NCBI GenBank assembly: GCA_002049455.2
Contig: KV919065.1
Span: 1-64,000, forward strand
Length of the DNA stretch: 64,000 bases
Reading direction: 5' to 3'
Origin: Porphyra umbilicalis
Lineage: Eukaryota; Rhodophyta; Bangiophyceae; Bangiales; Bangiaceae
A program made the translations under genes and the position numbers. The notes beneath the pieces are model-generated. The model was not told the origin of the DNA and did not search any database. It was given only the letters and a program-made list of their open reading frames with translations. Every line of letters begins with the position of its first letter. Positions within the stretch are counted from its first letter, which is position 1. Shown here in pieces: positions 44,388 through 54,762 of this stretch.

Positions 44388-45709
44388 GGATGCTACGGGG
44401 AAAAGCCCCTTGGAGTGGAAAGCGAGGGTAAGGTGGGGGACGAGCGGGGGTGACGACGCGATGGAGGCAGCACAGGCAAGCGAAGCAGGCTAGAATGGGA
44501 GAAGATGGCGGGGGAGTGCTTTAAAGAGACTGAAGAAGCAGCTGCTGCCAGCAGCGGGGAGATTGTGAGCTGTGGGAGGGGTGCTGCTGTGGGGGTATCA
44601 CAAGCAGCCCTGTGGCTACGGGGTGTCGTCGCGATGCTCTGGGTGGGGGGCGGCAACGCCTGTCTTGTTCTTTTCCTAACTGGCTCAAGCTGTGGGCGCG
44701 CGGGATATCGGACTCCCCAATCAACGCTTGCCGGATGTGGAGAGGAGACCTTTCTTCTCGGGAAGAGGAACGGCGGCGTCGAAACACAGGCGGCCGGAAG
44801 CAGCTGACACAGCTCCTCGGCCTGACCAGCGGCTCATGAGCACGGTCCAAGCAACAGAAAGCACATGATCAGAACCGCCAGCTCATGCGCTTCGTGACAC
44901 TTACTTTGGTTTCGTACGCAGACGCCACGATCGTCATGATTCAGGCATTAGACCGCTTGGTAGGCGCGGATCGTTATTCTTGCATGTGCCTGGAAAATAT
45001 CTCTGGGGGCCCTGGTGGTGAATTTGATGCCTTTGAGGAGGTGCACATAATTCCACGTTGTGACCATCTTTTAGGACCCCCCCGGTACCCTATCGCCCTT
45101 TGCTCGCAGCCGCGCGCCACACTCCCCCCCATCGCTTCTCCTCTGTCAGACCCCCATCTGTCCGTTGCCGCCGACGGGCTCCCCCGACCCCACATCGGCG
45201 CCATCACGGCCGACGTCGCCACCACCGACCGACCGCGTCGACCGCCTGGCGCCGCAGACGCAGCGCCGGCCGCGTCAGCGCACCGCGCGGCTGACGCGCC
45301 GTGAAGCATCCCTGGCCGTGGCGCGGCCACCGATCAAAAGCACTGCCCCGTGACGGAAACAGCGTCGTCAGACTCGACCACGGCGGCAGCGGCAGCCGAC
45401 GACGACGGCACCAAATGCGGGCGCTTGAGCGGTCGTCCCGCCCGCTCCCACACCCCCGCCCCCCAAGTCACCACCAGCGCGTCTCCATCCGACAAGGCGA
45501 GCGCCTCCCGGTAGGTGGTGACGGGGGCGCCCTGCGGCCCCCCCGGCGGCCGCCACTGGCGCACCCGCAACGGGGAGGCGGACACCTCAAATGCCACCGC
45601 CAGCGCCTCGTGCAGCGCGGTCAGGGGAGGGGTCGGCGGCCCCGCCCCGATCCGCCCCGCCCTCCACACCCCGCTTCCCGCCCGCCTGCCCCCCCCCCCC
45701 CTTGCCCCC
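44388..45709. other. Spacer between pogo pseudogene and Copia ORF
   Basis: No host gene is seen. The 5' LTR and primer-binding site of the Copia element should lie before 45710, but nothing in 44400-45700 matches the sequence downstream of the Copia ORF, so the 5' LTR looks lost or diverged. Confidence 0.45.
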
Positions 45710-48700
45710 ATGGACCCCTTCGACTACCTTGTCACCCTCTCGGGCTCTCCTGAGACCTTCCAAGACATCCATACCCGCCTCGTCGCCGCCGCCGCCGCCT
45801 CTACGCCCGCCTGGACGCCCGAACAAACCAACACCGTCGTCACCCTCGTCTCCGGCGATTTCGACGCCTCGTTCCTGACCAACGGCCAAGTCCTCCAGCT
45901 CTCCCTCGTGATCAACGACCTCTGGCTCCCCTACCCTCTCCACAACACCAACTTCCACGACCCAGCCTTCTCGCGCACGACCGTCCTGGTCGAATACCTC
46001 GCCGGCAACATCGAGTCGGTCGCCAACCTCCGCCGCCCCTACTCCGTCGTCCCTTTTTCCCTCGACCCCTCGGACAAACCCGTCCATCCCTCACCCCCCG
46101 TCCCCTCCGCCCACGCCACCCCGCCCGGCGCAAGCGTCGCCCTCCCTTCCTCCCCGCCCGAGCCCGCCCCCGCCGTCCCCTCGCCCGCCACGCCCCCAGC
46201 CCCCGCTTTCCCGCCACCGCTTCCCGCCCCACCTCCGCCAGACCCCGCCTACCCCCCCGAGGCGCCCCCGCCGCACCACCACACAACCGCCGTCCGATCC
46301 GTCATCCAATTCTACACGCCCGCCAACCAATACGGCGGCGGCGACGACGAATCCCTCTCCCGCGCCATCGCCAAGTTCCGCGCCATCTGCAACGCGATCG
46401 GCGTCCCCGCCTCCCGACGTGCCAGTTGCGTGCCATTCGCCCTCCGCCAATCCGAACACAACCTGCGCGCCCTCGTCGCCGACGCCGACGGCGTCACCGA
46501 ACAGCAACTGTGGTCCCTCGTGAACGCCCGCGTCAACACCGACGACCGCGCCCTCCGCATTCACGACGAATGGCAGACGACCACCCTGGCCACAACGCCC
46601 TCCCGAACTGACGACACGCCCGTTTCCCGATTTACCCGCATGGTCTCCCGCCTCTCCCTGCTCCAAGCCCAAATGCCCAGCCGCTACCAGACCGCCGCCA
46701 TGCTCCTCGACAAGATCCTCGACGCTACCCAACACCACTGGTTCACTCACTCCGTCCTGGCTCTCCACCCCAACGACCCCAACGCCCTCATCGCCCACAT
46801 CAAGCTGCTCCTCACCGCCGGCCCCCCGCCTTGCCCCGACGCCCCGCCCCCGCCGCCCGCCGCCCCGACCCCCTCGACCGCCTACCATACCCACTCCACC
46901 GCTGACGCCTCGCACCGCCCCGACGACACCATCTCGTACGACGTCGTCGCGCCCGACCCCTCCGACACGGCCACCTTCTACTATTCCTTCAAACGCTTCA
47001 GTGCACACGCCACCCAACCCTACCAGACCACTCGCCTGCCTGGCCGCCCATTCCGCCCCCCGCCCGGCCCCTTCAACACCTGCGACATCTGCCAAGCACC
47101 CGACCACTTTCGGCGACACGTGGCTCCGTCGCCACCCCCAAGCCACCACCGGCCCCATGCGCCCCCCCACCACCAACTACGCTCTCGGCCACGACACCCC
47201 CACCTCCCTCGACCGCCTCCGGCTCCGCATCCACACACGCTCCGCCGCGGGCGCCCCCCTCTACGTCGACCTCCCCGACGTCCACGTCCTCCGCCAAGAC
47301 GCCGTCCCCCTCCTGATCGGTCTCCACTCCCACAAGCGCCTCAACCTCGTCGTCGACCCGGCCAACAACGCCATTCTCGTCGGCCCCTCCGCCACGCCCA
47401 TCCGCTGCGCCGTCCAACCCGGCCACCTCACCCTCCCCCCCCCCCCTGTCATCCTCCCCGCCGCGCCGCCGTCCACTACACCCGCGCCGAGCTCGGCCAC
47501 GCCCACCGCCAATTTGGCCACGCTAGCGTCGACGCCCTACTCCGTGCCTTCCCTCCAAACACCTTCTCCCCGGCCGACATCACTCAACTCCGGGACGTCG
47601 CCGCCACCTGCGCCGCCTGCCAACAACACGCTCACATGCCCCGCCGCCCCCGCTACGCCCTGCCGCCCCGCCCCGTCACCTTCAACCGCGTCATCGCCAT
47701 TGACGCCTTCCAGGTGGCTCCCCTGGTCCCCAAGGTCCTCGACATTACCTGCTTGCACACCGACTTCGGCCAAGGCCGATTCATGCCCTCCATGCGCGGC
47801 GAAGTCACCTTCCCAGTCCTCTACCTCGCCTGGCTCTCGATCTGGGGCTGCCCGGAGACCATCATCACCGACCGCGGGTCCGAAAACGAAATCGACGCAA
47901 TGATCAACGCCCTCCACGCCATGGGCATCCACTGGCGCCCCATTCCGACGGAAGCCCCCTGGGGCATCGGCCGCAACGAGCGCCACCATCGCCCAATTCG
48001 AGACGCCTACACCCGCATTCTCGCCGAAACGCCCCGCCTCGCCCCCGACCTCGCACTCGCCATGGCCTACAAAGCCCGAAACGACGCCCCCCGCGCCCAC
48101 GGCATCGCCCCCAGCACCGCCGTCACCGGCGAGGCGCCCCGCCTCCTCGTCGGGGACAACCTGCACACCGACCCCTCCATCGCCGCACGCTCGGCCGCCA
48201 TGCAAGCCGCCCGGGCATCCATGGAACGCCACACCGCTGCCGACCGCCTCCGCGGCACCCTCTCGCACCCCGGCACCAACGTCCCCTTCGTCCACGTCGG
48301 CCAACCCGTCTGGTTCCACCGGGACCGCCACGGCTGGCTGCGCGGCGTCGTCCACTCACTCGACGACAAGACCGTATACGTGCTGCACAACAACAAGATC
48401 TTTTCCGCGCACGAGTCCGGCACCAAGCCCCTCGTCTCCCGCCTCCCGCCCCACCACGCCCGCCAACCGGACCACGCCGCCCCGGCCCCGCCAACCGACC
48501 CCATCCGCACGCACACGCCGGCGCCCCCACCTGCCGCCGCCCTTCCGCCGACCACCCGCCTCTTCCTTGCCGCGCCCGCCGACCCCTCCTCCCACCAGCA
48601 CCCCCGCTGGGACGCCGCCAAGCGCACCGAGCTCGCCATCTTCGCGGCCATCGACTGCAAGCACATGATCCCGATCCATAAGGTCCCGCACGGCAAACAA

Positions 48701-50131
48701 GTCTTCCCCTTCATCTGGCGAGTCACCCACAAGCCCAACCGCGGCAATGGCAAGCCACCTGAACGTGCCCGCTTCTGCATCGTAGGCAACCGCGACTGGC
48801 ACAAATACACCAACGTGCCCACCTCCCCCGTAACCCCGCAACGCGCCATCCGCACCATTATGACCGCCGCCTCCATCCTCCGCTTCATCATCCACACGGA
48901 GGACTTCCTCCGAGCCTACCTGCAATCCGACCGGCTGCCTGAGCCCGTCTATGTCCGCATCCCGCCCGAAGCCGGCGAGCCCGACGACCACGTGTGGGCC
49001 TTCACCCGCGCCATCTACGGCAAAGACGACGCGGGCCGCCACTTCCACTTCTCGACCCAAGCCCGCTACCTCGCCGTCCCCGGCATCATCCACAGCGCCG
49101 CCTTTGACACCGTTTACCTCATCCCCGGCCAAGGCGCCCTCTGCACCTACGTCGACGACACCTTCTCCGCCGGAACCCCCACCTTTGACCTCGCTGTCAC
49201 CGCCGCCATGCAAGACTACAACACGCACCGACCCGACCGCGGCAACGTCACCTTCGCCGGCCTCATCGCCACCACCGACGACGCCGGCATCCGCTGCTCC
49301 GCCGGCCCCTACACCTCCACGCTACGCCCCGCCCCGACCTCCGACCGCCCTCAAGACCGCCTCGCCTCCCCGACCGCCCTCCACTCCCTCGCCACCCAAC
49401 TGCTCTGGGTCGGCCGCTGCGCCCGCCCCGACGTCCTTACCAACGCCACCAACCTCGCCAACCTCCCCACCCCCACCTCCCTCGACGCTCGGCACGCCAA
49501 CGACACCTTGGCCATCCTCACTCGCCGCCCCATCACCCTCCACTTCCCCCGCCTGCACCGCCCCTCGCTCCACCTGAGCATCTATGTTGACTACTCCGGC
49601 TCCGCCACGTCGCCGCCGGCCAAGCGCCAAGTCGGCTACCTCGCCGCCCTCACCAACGACACACACCGCTTCTCGCTCCTGCACTGGGTCTCGCACCGCC
49701 CCCGCCGCGTCTGCCGAGGCTCCACCGCCGGAGAGCTGCTGGCGTTGGCCGACGCCTACGCCGCCTCCTTCGACTTCCGCCTGCTCCTGCAGGAACTCCT
49801 CAACCAGCGCGTCCCCATCGACGCGTACACCGACTCCGCCACAACTTACGAGCTTGTCACGTCCTTTAAGGACCCTGCCGACATGTCCGGGAAAAACGAC
49901 CTACACCTCCTTCGCCGCGCGCTACTCGGCGGCGACCTCGCGGAGTTCAACCACATCCACGGCAACGACAACCCCGCCGACGCCCTCTCCAAGCCCTCGT
50001 TCTCCCGCCCCGCCCCTACCGCCGCCCTCTCGACCGCCCTGACCTCGGGCACCCTGACTACTCCGGTGGTCTCCCACACGACCACCGACGGCTACCGCAA
50101 CCAGCCCCGCGCCGGCATCGACCTCGCCTGA
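45710..50131 (+). CDS. Ty1/Copia retrotransposon Gag-Pol polyprotein
   Basis: One frame from ATG 45710 (MDPFDYLVTLSG) to TGA 50129-50131, about 1470 residues, covers almost the whole Copia polyprotein. Gag comes first, with a zinc-knuckle start CDICQAPDH at about 47090. From ~47115 to ~47440 the meaningful text lies in another frame (LDRLRLRIHTRSAAG ... LLIGLHSHKRLNLVVD, a protease-like half). It returns to the first frame at the C-run near 47427-47440. The integrase has a His/Cys zinc region (GHAHRQFGHAS, CAACQQH) and a DDE core at IAIDAF, ITDRGSENE and GRNERHHRP. The reverse transcriptase has EDFLRAYLQSDRLPEPVYVRIP and the catalytic TYVDDT. RNase H follows with STAGELLAL, YTDSATTYEL and HIHGNDNPADALSK. 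No protease DSG/DTG triad is visible. Codons are C-ending and Phe is TTC, unlike host genes. Confidence 0.88.
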   Translation: MDPFDYLVTLSGSPETFQDIHTRLVAAAAASTPAWTPEQTNTVVTLVSGDFDASFLTNGQVLQLSLVINDLWLPYPLHNTNFHDPAFSRTTVLVEYLAGNIESVANLRRPYSVVPFSLDPSDKPVHPSPPVPSAHATPPGASVALPSSPPEPAPAVPSPATPPAPAFPPPLPAPPPPDPAYPPEAPPPHHHTTAVRSVIQFYTPANQYGGGDDESLSRAIAKFRAICNAIGVPASRRASCVPFALRQSEHNLRALVADADGVTEQQLWSLVNARVNTDDRALRIHDEWQTTTLATTPSRTDDTPVSRFTRMVSRLSLLQAQMPSRYQTAAMLLDKILDATQHHWFTHSVLALHPNDPNALIAHIKLLLTAGPPPCPDAPPPPPAAPTPSTAYHTHSTADASHRPDDTISYDVVAPDPSDTATFYYSFKRFSAHATQPYQTTRLPGRPFRPPPGPFNTCDICQAPDHFRRHVAPSPPPSHHRPHAPPHHQLRSRPRHPHLPRPPPAPHPHTLRRGRPPLRRPPRRPRPPPRRRPPPDRSPLPQAPQPRRRPGQQRHSRRPLRHAHPLRRPTRPPHPPPPPCHPPRRAAVHYTRAELGHAHRQFGHASVDALLRAFPPNTFSPADITQLRDVAATCAACQQHAHMPRRPRYALPPRPVTFNRVIAIDAFQVAPLVPKVLDITCLHTDFGQGRFMPSMRGEVTFPVLYLAWLSIWGCPETIITDRGSENEIDAMINALHAMGIHWRPIPTEAPWGIGRNERHHRPIRDAYTRILAETPRLAPDLALAMAYKARNDAPRAHGIAPSTAVTGEAPRLLVGDNLHTDPSIAARSAAMQAARASMERHTAADRLRGTLSHPGTNVPFVHVGQPVWFHRDRHGWLRGVVHSLDDKTVYVLHNNKIFSAHESGTKPLVSRLPPHHARQPDHAAPAPPTDPIRTHTPAPPPAAALPPTTRLFLAAPADPSSHQHPRWDAAKRTELAIFAAIDCKHMIPIHKVPHGKQVFPFIWRVTHKPNRGNGKPPERARFCIVGNRDWHKYTNVPTSPVTPQRAIRTIMTAASILRFIIHTEDFLRAYLQSDRLPEPVYVRIPPEAGEPDDHVWAFTRAIYGKDDAGRHFHFSTQARYLAVPGIIHSAAFDTVYLIPGQGALCTYVDDTFSAGTPTFDLAVTAAMQDYNTHRPDRGNVTFAGLIATTDDAGIRCSAGPYTSTLRPAPTSDRPQDRLASPTALHSLATQLLWVGRCARPDVLTNATNLANLPTPTSLDARHANDTLAILTRRPITLHFPRLHRPSLHLSIYVDYSGSATSPPAKRQVGYLAALTNDTHRFSLLHWVSHRPRRVCRGSTAGELLALADAYAASFDFRLLLQELLNQRVPIDAYTDSATTYELVTSFKDPADMSGKNDLHLLRRALLGGDLAEFNHIHGNDNPADALSKPSFSRPAPTAALSTALTSGTLTTPVVSHTTTDGYRNQPRAGIDLA

Positions 50132-50384
50132 CGCCGCCCCGCCCCCCCCTCCCCCCCCCCCCCGAGCCCGCCGTCGCGCAACCCTGCCGCGCCGGCGCCC
50201 CTCCCCCGCCGTCCCCCTCCCCCCCGCGGCCATCTCCCCCCCCCCCCCCCCAACCGGGGAAGTGTGCCCCATGAACCCGACCGCCCGACACGGTGAGGCC
50301 AACGCCCGGCAGACCGCCACCAAGCCGCGGCCGGACCACAACGGGACTGACATCCCCAAGACCTCGAGACCGACGAGCGGGAAG

Positions 50385-50536
50385 TGTCATCATTGATTAT
50401 TACTCGCATGACTTATCCGCCTGATTATCCGCCTGATTAGTTTCGCCCGCATCGTATCTCCGACTCGTATAAACGCCACCGCCCCGCCGACGACGAGCCG
50501 CGGGGCGCCACGGCAACCTTCTCACGCATATTCACA
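50385..50536 (+). repeat. Candidate start of the Copia 3' LTR
   Basis: A purine-rich stretch (GAGCGGGAAG) ends at 50384 and is followed by TGTCATCATTG, the usual TG start of an LTR. A TATAAA-type box lies at about 50468-50473, and a TTCACA near 50530 could be an LTR end. There is no second copy in the window to confirm the borders. Confidence 0.35.
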
Positions 50537-52174
50537 CCATACGTCGCTTTTCTGACGAGGGCCCAAGCCCCATTGACAGTGGGTGTCGACGGACCGGCTC
50601 GATGGGGTCAAAACCGCCTATCGAAGCTCTATCTCGATGGCCGACGGGGCTTGATGGGCCTCGTTGAGTCATTATTCTCAAGTAGACGATGCGTCTGGGG
50701 TGCGCCCACCCGCCGCCACTCGCGGCGCGTCCCGCCGGCGCCAGTGGTCGGCCTGGCGGCGCGCCACGGCCTGGTGGCCCCCCTACCCGCACGCCGCTTG
50801 GGCAAACTGACGTAGGCGGCGGGCCGGGCCCAACGGCTGGGGGCGGCGCTCCAGTGGGGTTCACCGCAAGATCCGGCGCGTCGGCGCACGCAAGTGGCGG
50901 TCCCAGTGGGGGAGGCCGGGGCGTCGCCCCCCCGCGCGCGCTCAAACGTGTTGCCGAGTCGTGAGACGCGGCCGGCGCCGGTACGCGGGACGCCGCGGCG
51001 CACAGAGGTCGTCTGCACCTGCCCTCGGATGGCGTTGACAGAGGGGGCGCGCGGCGCCCCGCTCCTCCAGCACAAGAGACGCCTCCCACACACGTTGGCT
51101 GCGTTCCCAACCGGTGGGGGGGGGGGCGGGCGGGCGGGCGACCCCCGCGCCGTCGGACGACACGGGCGTAACGTCGCTGTGTCAAATATGGATCACTTTT
51201 GTCCTTTTCTGGGCTCAGAGAAGGCAACGTCCATCAGAGCACGGGTTGCGCGAGTGCACTGGAAAGCCTGTGAGTTTCTCTACAAACGCCACGCGAGAAG
51301 TAATACGTTTTGTGCATGTCTTCTTACTCTTTTCTGCTCTTCTATAGCGCTCTCCAGTGTGACGTAGAATTACCATCCAGCGGCATCTCTGGATCACCGA
51401 TCGTCGGATCGTTTCACACCACGCGACGGCAATCGATCGAAAAAGGACACACGAAGACACAATGAAAGAGTAATTGTAGGATCATTGCTGCCCAACGGGG
51501 AACAATACTGTGTCTCGGCCATCTGAGGCCAGCGACGTAGCCGCGCCTGGTCACGCTCTGTGGCCACGGAGGACTTTGCGGCCACCGAGTGACAATATGT
51601 TGGTGATTAAAATAAATTTGCCTTCGATCGATCGTGTGTGTGTAACAATACAAGCGACTTGGCGGCGGTTCTGCCCGATCGATAGGGCTATGCGACATAA
51701 ACACGTGTTTATCTTCGATCATGGTGCTTTTCTCTACACCGTTCGAAAGCCCTTCAGCTCAGGCTTCTGCTCGTATGTTTATAGCCCTCCCGCGTGCTTC
51801 TGTACTGAGCGCTCGTCAGAGGAAGAAAAAACAGTGGGCAAATAGGCTGGAATCGACGATTCCGGTGATCCACATTTGACCTGAGTGATCCAGAATAGGC
51901 ACAGGGACGATAACTTGCCCCGCGAGGCACGGGGCACGGCGGTGGTCGACAAGCCAACGCCGTCAGGGGGGGAGGGGGAGGTGGCTGCCCCGCGACCGCC
52001 GCACGGCGGCGTGGGCGGGCCCCCCGCTTGCGCCCGTGGCTCGACGCCTCCCGCTGACGGGTGCCCCTCGGGAGATCCGCAGACCAAGCACCGTGGCCGT
52101 TTGGCTCGGCTGCCGCCGTCAAGGTGCCACTGTGGCTTCCGGTCTCGTCAGAACAGTGGACACTTGAACGGGAG
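50537..52174. other. Intergenic sequence, mixed composition
   Basis: No gene is supported. 50600-51160 is GC-rich with short shadow ORFs; 51170-51900 is close to balanced AT/GC with many CGATCG motifs. A near-palindrome GGAATCGACGATTCC sits at about 51850. Confidence 0.35.
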
Positions 52175-53638
52175 CCTGAACGGGAGGTTATCCGTACAGT
52201 TGTCTGTGCTGTAACGAAGGCCTGAACAGGAGGAGTTCCCGTTCAGGGAAGCTGTGCCAGGCCCTGAAGCATCTCGTGGCTGATCCCGAGGTCACACAAA
52301 ACTGTCGCACTAACCCAAGCCAATGATATCCCTGCAATGGATTGCAGAGACGTAAACTGTCAAGGTCGGGGTCCTGCACGGGCCTGGATGCTTCTTGCCC
52401 ACGACAATGCTGCACAACAAGGGGACACGCCAAGGCGTGTTCTCGGACCTGAGGTGCGCCGCTCCAGAACTTACCCCGAGTTGCTCTGTAAAGATGATCG
52501 ATGACCGAAGATTTATGTACTTCATGCTACGAGGTATGATGTCGAGCATATTTGAGAAGGGCCGGCCAATCAAAGTGAGCTACGCCAGACGTAGCCCTCG
52601 TGGTGGGTCGGACGTCTCCATGGAATAACGAACTTATCTGGTCGATTGGAGACAACTCGGAGTGACAGGCGAAAGCCTCCGATGATCTGACCGTCCACCA
52701 CCGCGCCGCTGACGAGCAAGACCACTGCAGTCGTCATCCGAGATCGGAGCGCCCGTGTCGATCTCTCCCGGCTCTTGCTGTCGTGCACCAACGTCCCCCT
52801 CCCCAACTGGGCGCCCCCCTACCATGCTGGGTCTTTGAGCCAGTCTTCCAACAGGTATGTTGTGCGCTGTTTGTGGTTGGATCCTCTCCTGTCTATCGTT
52901 TGTTTGTCTGTCATTGGGTGTCTTCCATCGATGTCATTGCACCGGATGTTGCACTACCGTACGGGGAGCCGTCGTTCACTGCCATCTGTAGTAGCTTGCA
53001 TCTGACTCGTGTCTACATGCGCTACCGTCCATGCATGTTTTTTTCCTGCGTATTGTGTATGTCAATCTCCCACTTCCTGAATGGATTTCTCTCTCCCCCT
53101 TCCTCCCTACGTCCGTCCCCAGCTTCGTGCCCTCTCTCTCGTACGTCCCCTATTTTGTTCCGTCGTATCGTTGCTATTGTTTCTTGGTCTTCTTCTCTCT
53201 CGATACCTCGAGCTCTCGTTTGATGTGGGTTTGGATGGTACGTCATCTGTCGCGGTCTTTGTGCCTCGTTCGCGGTACCACCTGCCGACTGGCTCCCCCA
53301 CTTGTGTTGCTGCCGCCGTTGGTACATGGTCACCTATGATAGGTGCACCGCTTGATTAACTTCATGGCCGTAGTCCCAGCCGTAGTCCCTCCAGAAATGA
53401 AACAGAGCCGCGTCGACGAGCAGTGTGCATGGGCCGCCAGTTACCTGTCATCGTCTAGAGATTGGCGCAATAATGATTGACCCTGGTTGACAGGAGTATT
53501 AAATTTGTGTCTCGCGATCGACTAACGTGCGACCTCGAGATCAGGTCCGTGCACCTGAACAACGTTTGTAACAGGAATTCCCTTGTTCAGGCGCCGTGCC
53601 GTAACAGGGGCCTGAAAGGGATTTCCTCCCGTTCAGGA
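52175..53638. mobile_element. Possible 1.46-kb element bounded by CCTGAACGGGAGG repeats
   Basis: CCTGAACGGGAGG at 52175-52187 is inverted exactly at 53626-53638, and the match extends loosely inward (TTATCCGTACAG against AAATCCCTTTCAG). Further CCTGAA/TTCAGG motifs cluster at both sides (52213-52241 and 53552-53617). The interior is moderately AT-rich and pyrimidine-rich with no recognisable protein. It includes a GTATGT donor-like site at 52855 after AACAG. No target duplication is clear. Confidence 0.45.
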
Positions 53639-54762
53639 TGACCATTGTTCTGACGATGGCGGGGACCGACGCGGAGCGCGCGGGGGGGCGTCGCGGGGCC
53701 CCTACTAGAGGGGGGGGGGCGGGGAGGGGGGGTGGTGCGGTCCCCGCTCCCCCCTGCACGGTACCCCTGCGGTGGGTCTGGGTGCCGCCACCGCGGTGGC
53801 CGCGACGGGCTGTGCCAGGCCCCGTGCAGGCGGCGCCAGCTGGAGGGCAGACGTGCCCGCCGACGCGCGCGGCCGACGCTGCACGCATGCGCGCGGCGTT
53901 CTGACGGCGGTGGCGACGCCGTGCCGCCGCCAGACCGTGCCACCGTCGGGGTGTGCCGCCGCGGAGGCGCGCTCCTCCCCCCCGACCCCCACCCCCCCCC
54001 CTTCCCCCCCAGCCACGCGGCGGCCGTGGCGACCGCCCCGGTCCACCTCGGGCGGCCGCCACAGGCGGTCCCGCGTCGCGCGCCCGCATCTGGGCCGTGC
54101 CGCCGTCCGGGACGGGCGCGCAGCAATGGCACCGTGGACCCCCGCGGGTCGCCGGGCGGTCCACAGACGGCCGCCGCCGCGCGACCGCGACCGCGGTCGT
54201 GCACGCCCGCACCGGGGCACGGCGTGCGTTGCCCGCCGATTGGTGGCCCGCCTCCCTCATTTGTGTCTTGGCTGCACCCCCCCCCCCCCCCCTCCTCCTC
54301 TTCAAACGCGGGGCCCCCTGCGGCGCACCACCCTCCTCCCGATGGGCGGGTGGGTGTGCCACGCGAGGGGGACACCACGCGCCGCCGCGGCTGTGCCGCC
54401 GCCCTCTCTCCCACCGGCCGACCGCGAGGAGGCGCGCGGGGGGCCCTCCCCGCGGGCCTGCCGTCGGGGCGGCCTCTTAAGCCCCAAACCGACCTCGCGC
54501 CGCAGCGCACTGCGCGACGGGGGTGTCGTCGCCGCGCTCCTCCGGTCGGGTCTGACGGCCACGCTCACCGTCTTGCCGCCGCGCCGACGCTGTCGCCGTC
54601 TGCCCTCCGACGCCGTTGGCGCGCGCAGCTCGTCCCGCTGCACACGCGTGAACGCTCGTCGCGAGCAGCCCGTCCCGCCGCGCAACGCTGCCTCCCACCC
54701 CCGTATCGCTACCGGGCGGCGGTGCACGCGCCCCCCCCCCCCCCCCCCCACCCCCTGTCGCC
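53639..54762. other. GC-rich region upstream of the disordered-protein gene
   Basis: All frames are largely open but give only Pro/Arg/Ala/Gly text. The frame of the next gene is open back to 53732, so an earlier start cannot be excluded. Poly-C tracts occur at about 54277-54293 and 54731-54748. Confidence 0.35.

Noticed and set aside
44820-45709. 5' LTR of the Copia element
   Set aside because: No stretch here repeats the sequence after the ORF (50385 onward), so no LTR pair can be shown.
50532-51227. 231-residue minus-strand ORF as a gene
   Set aside because: Pro/Arg/Gly-rich text, overlapped by equally open frames on the other strand; no motif and no splice structure.
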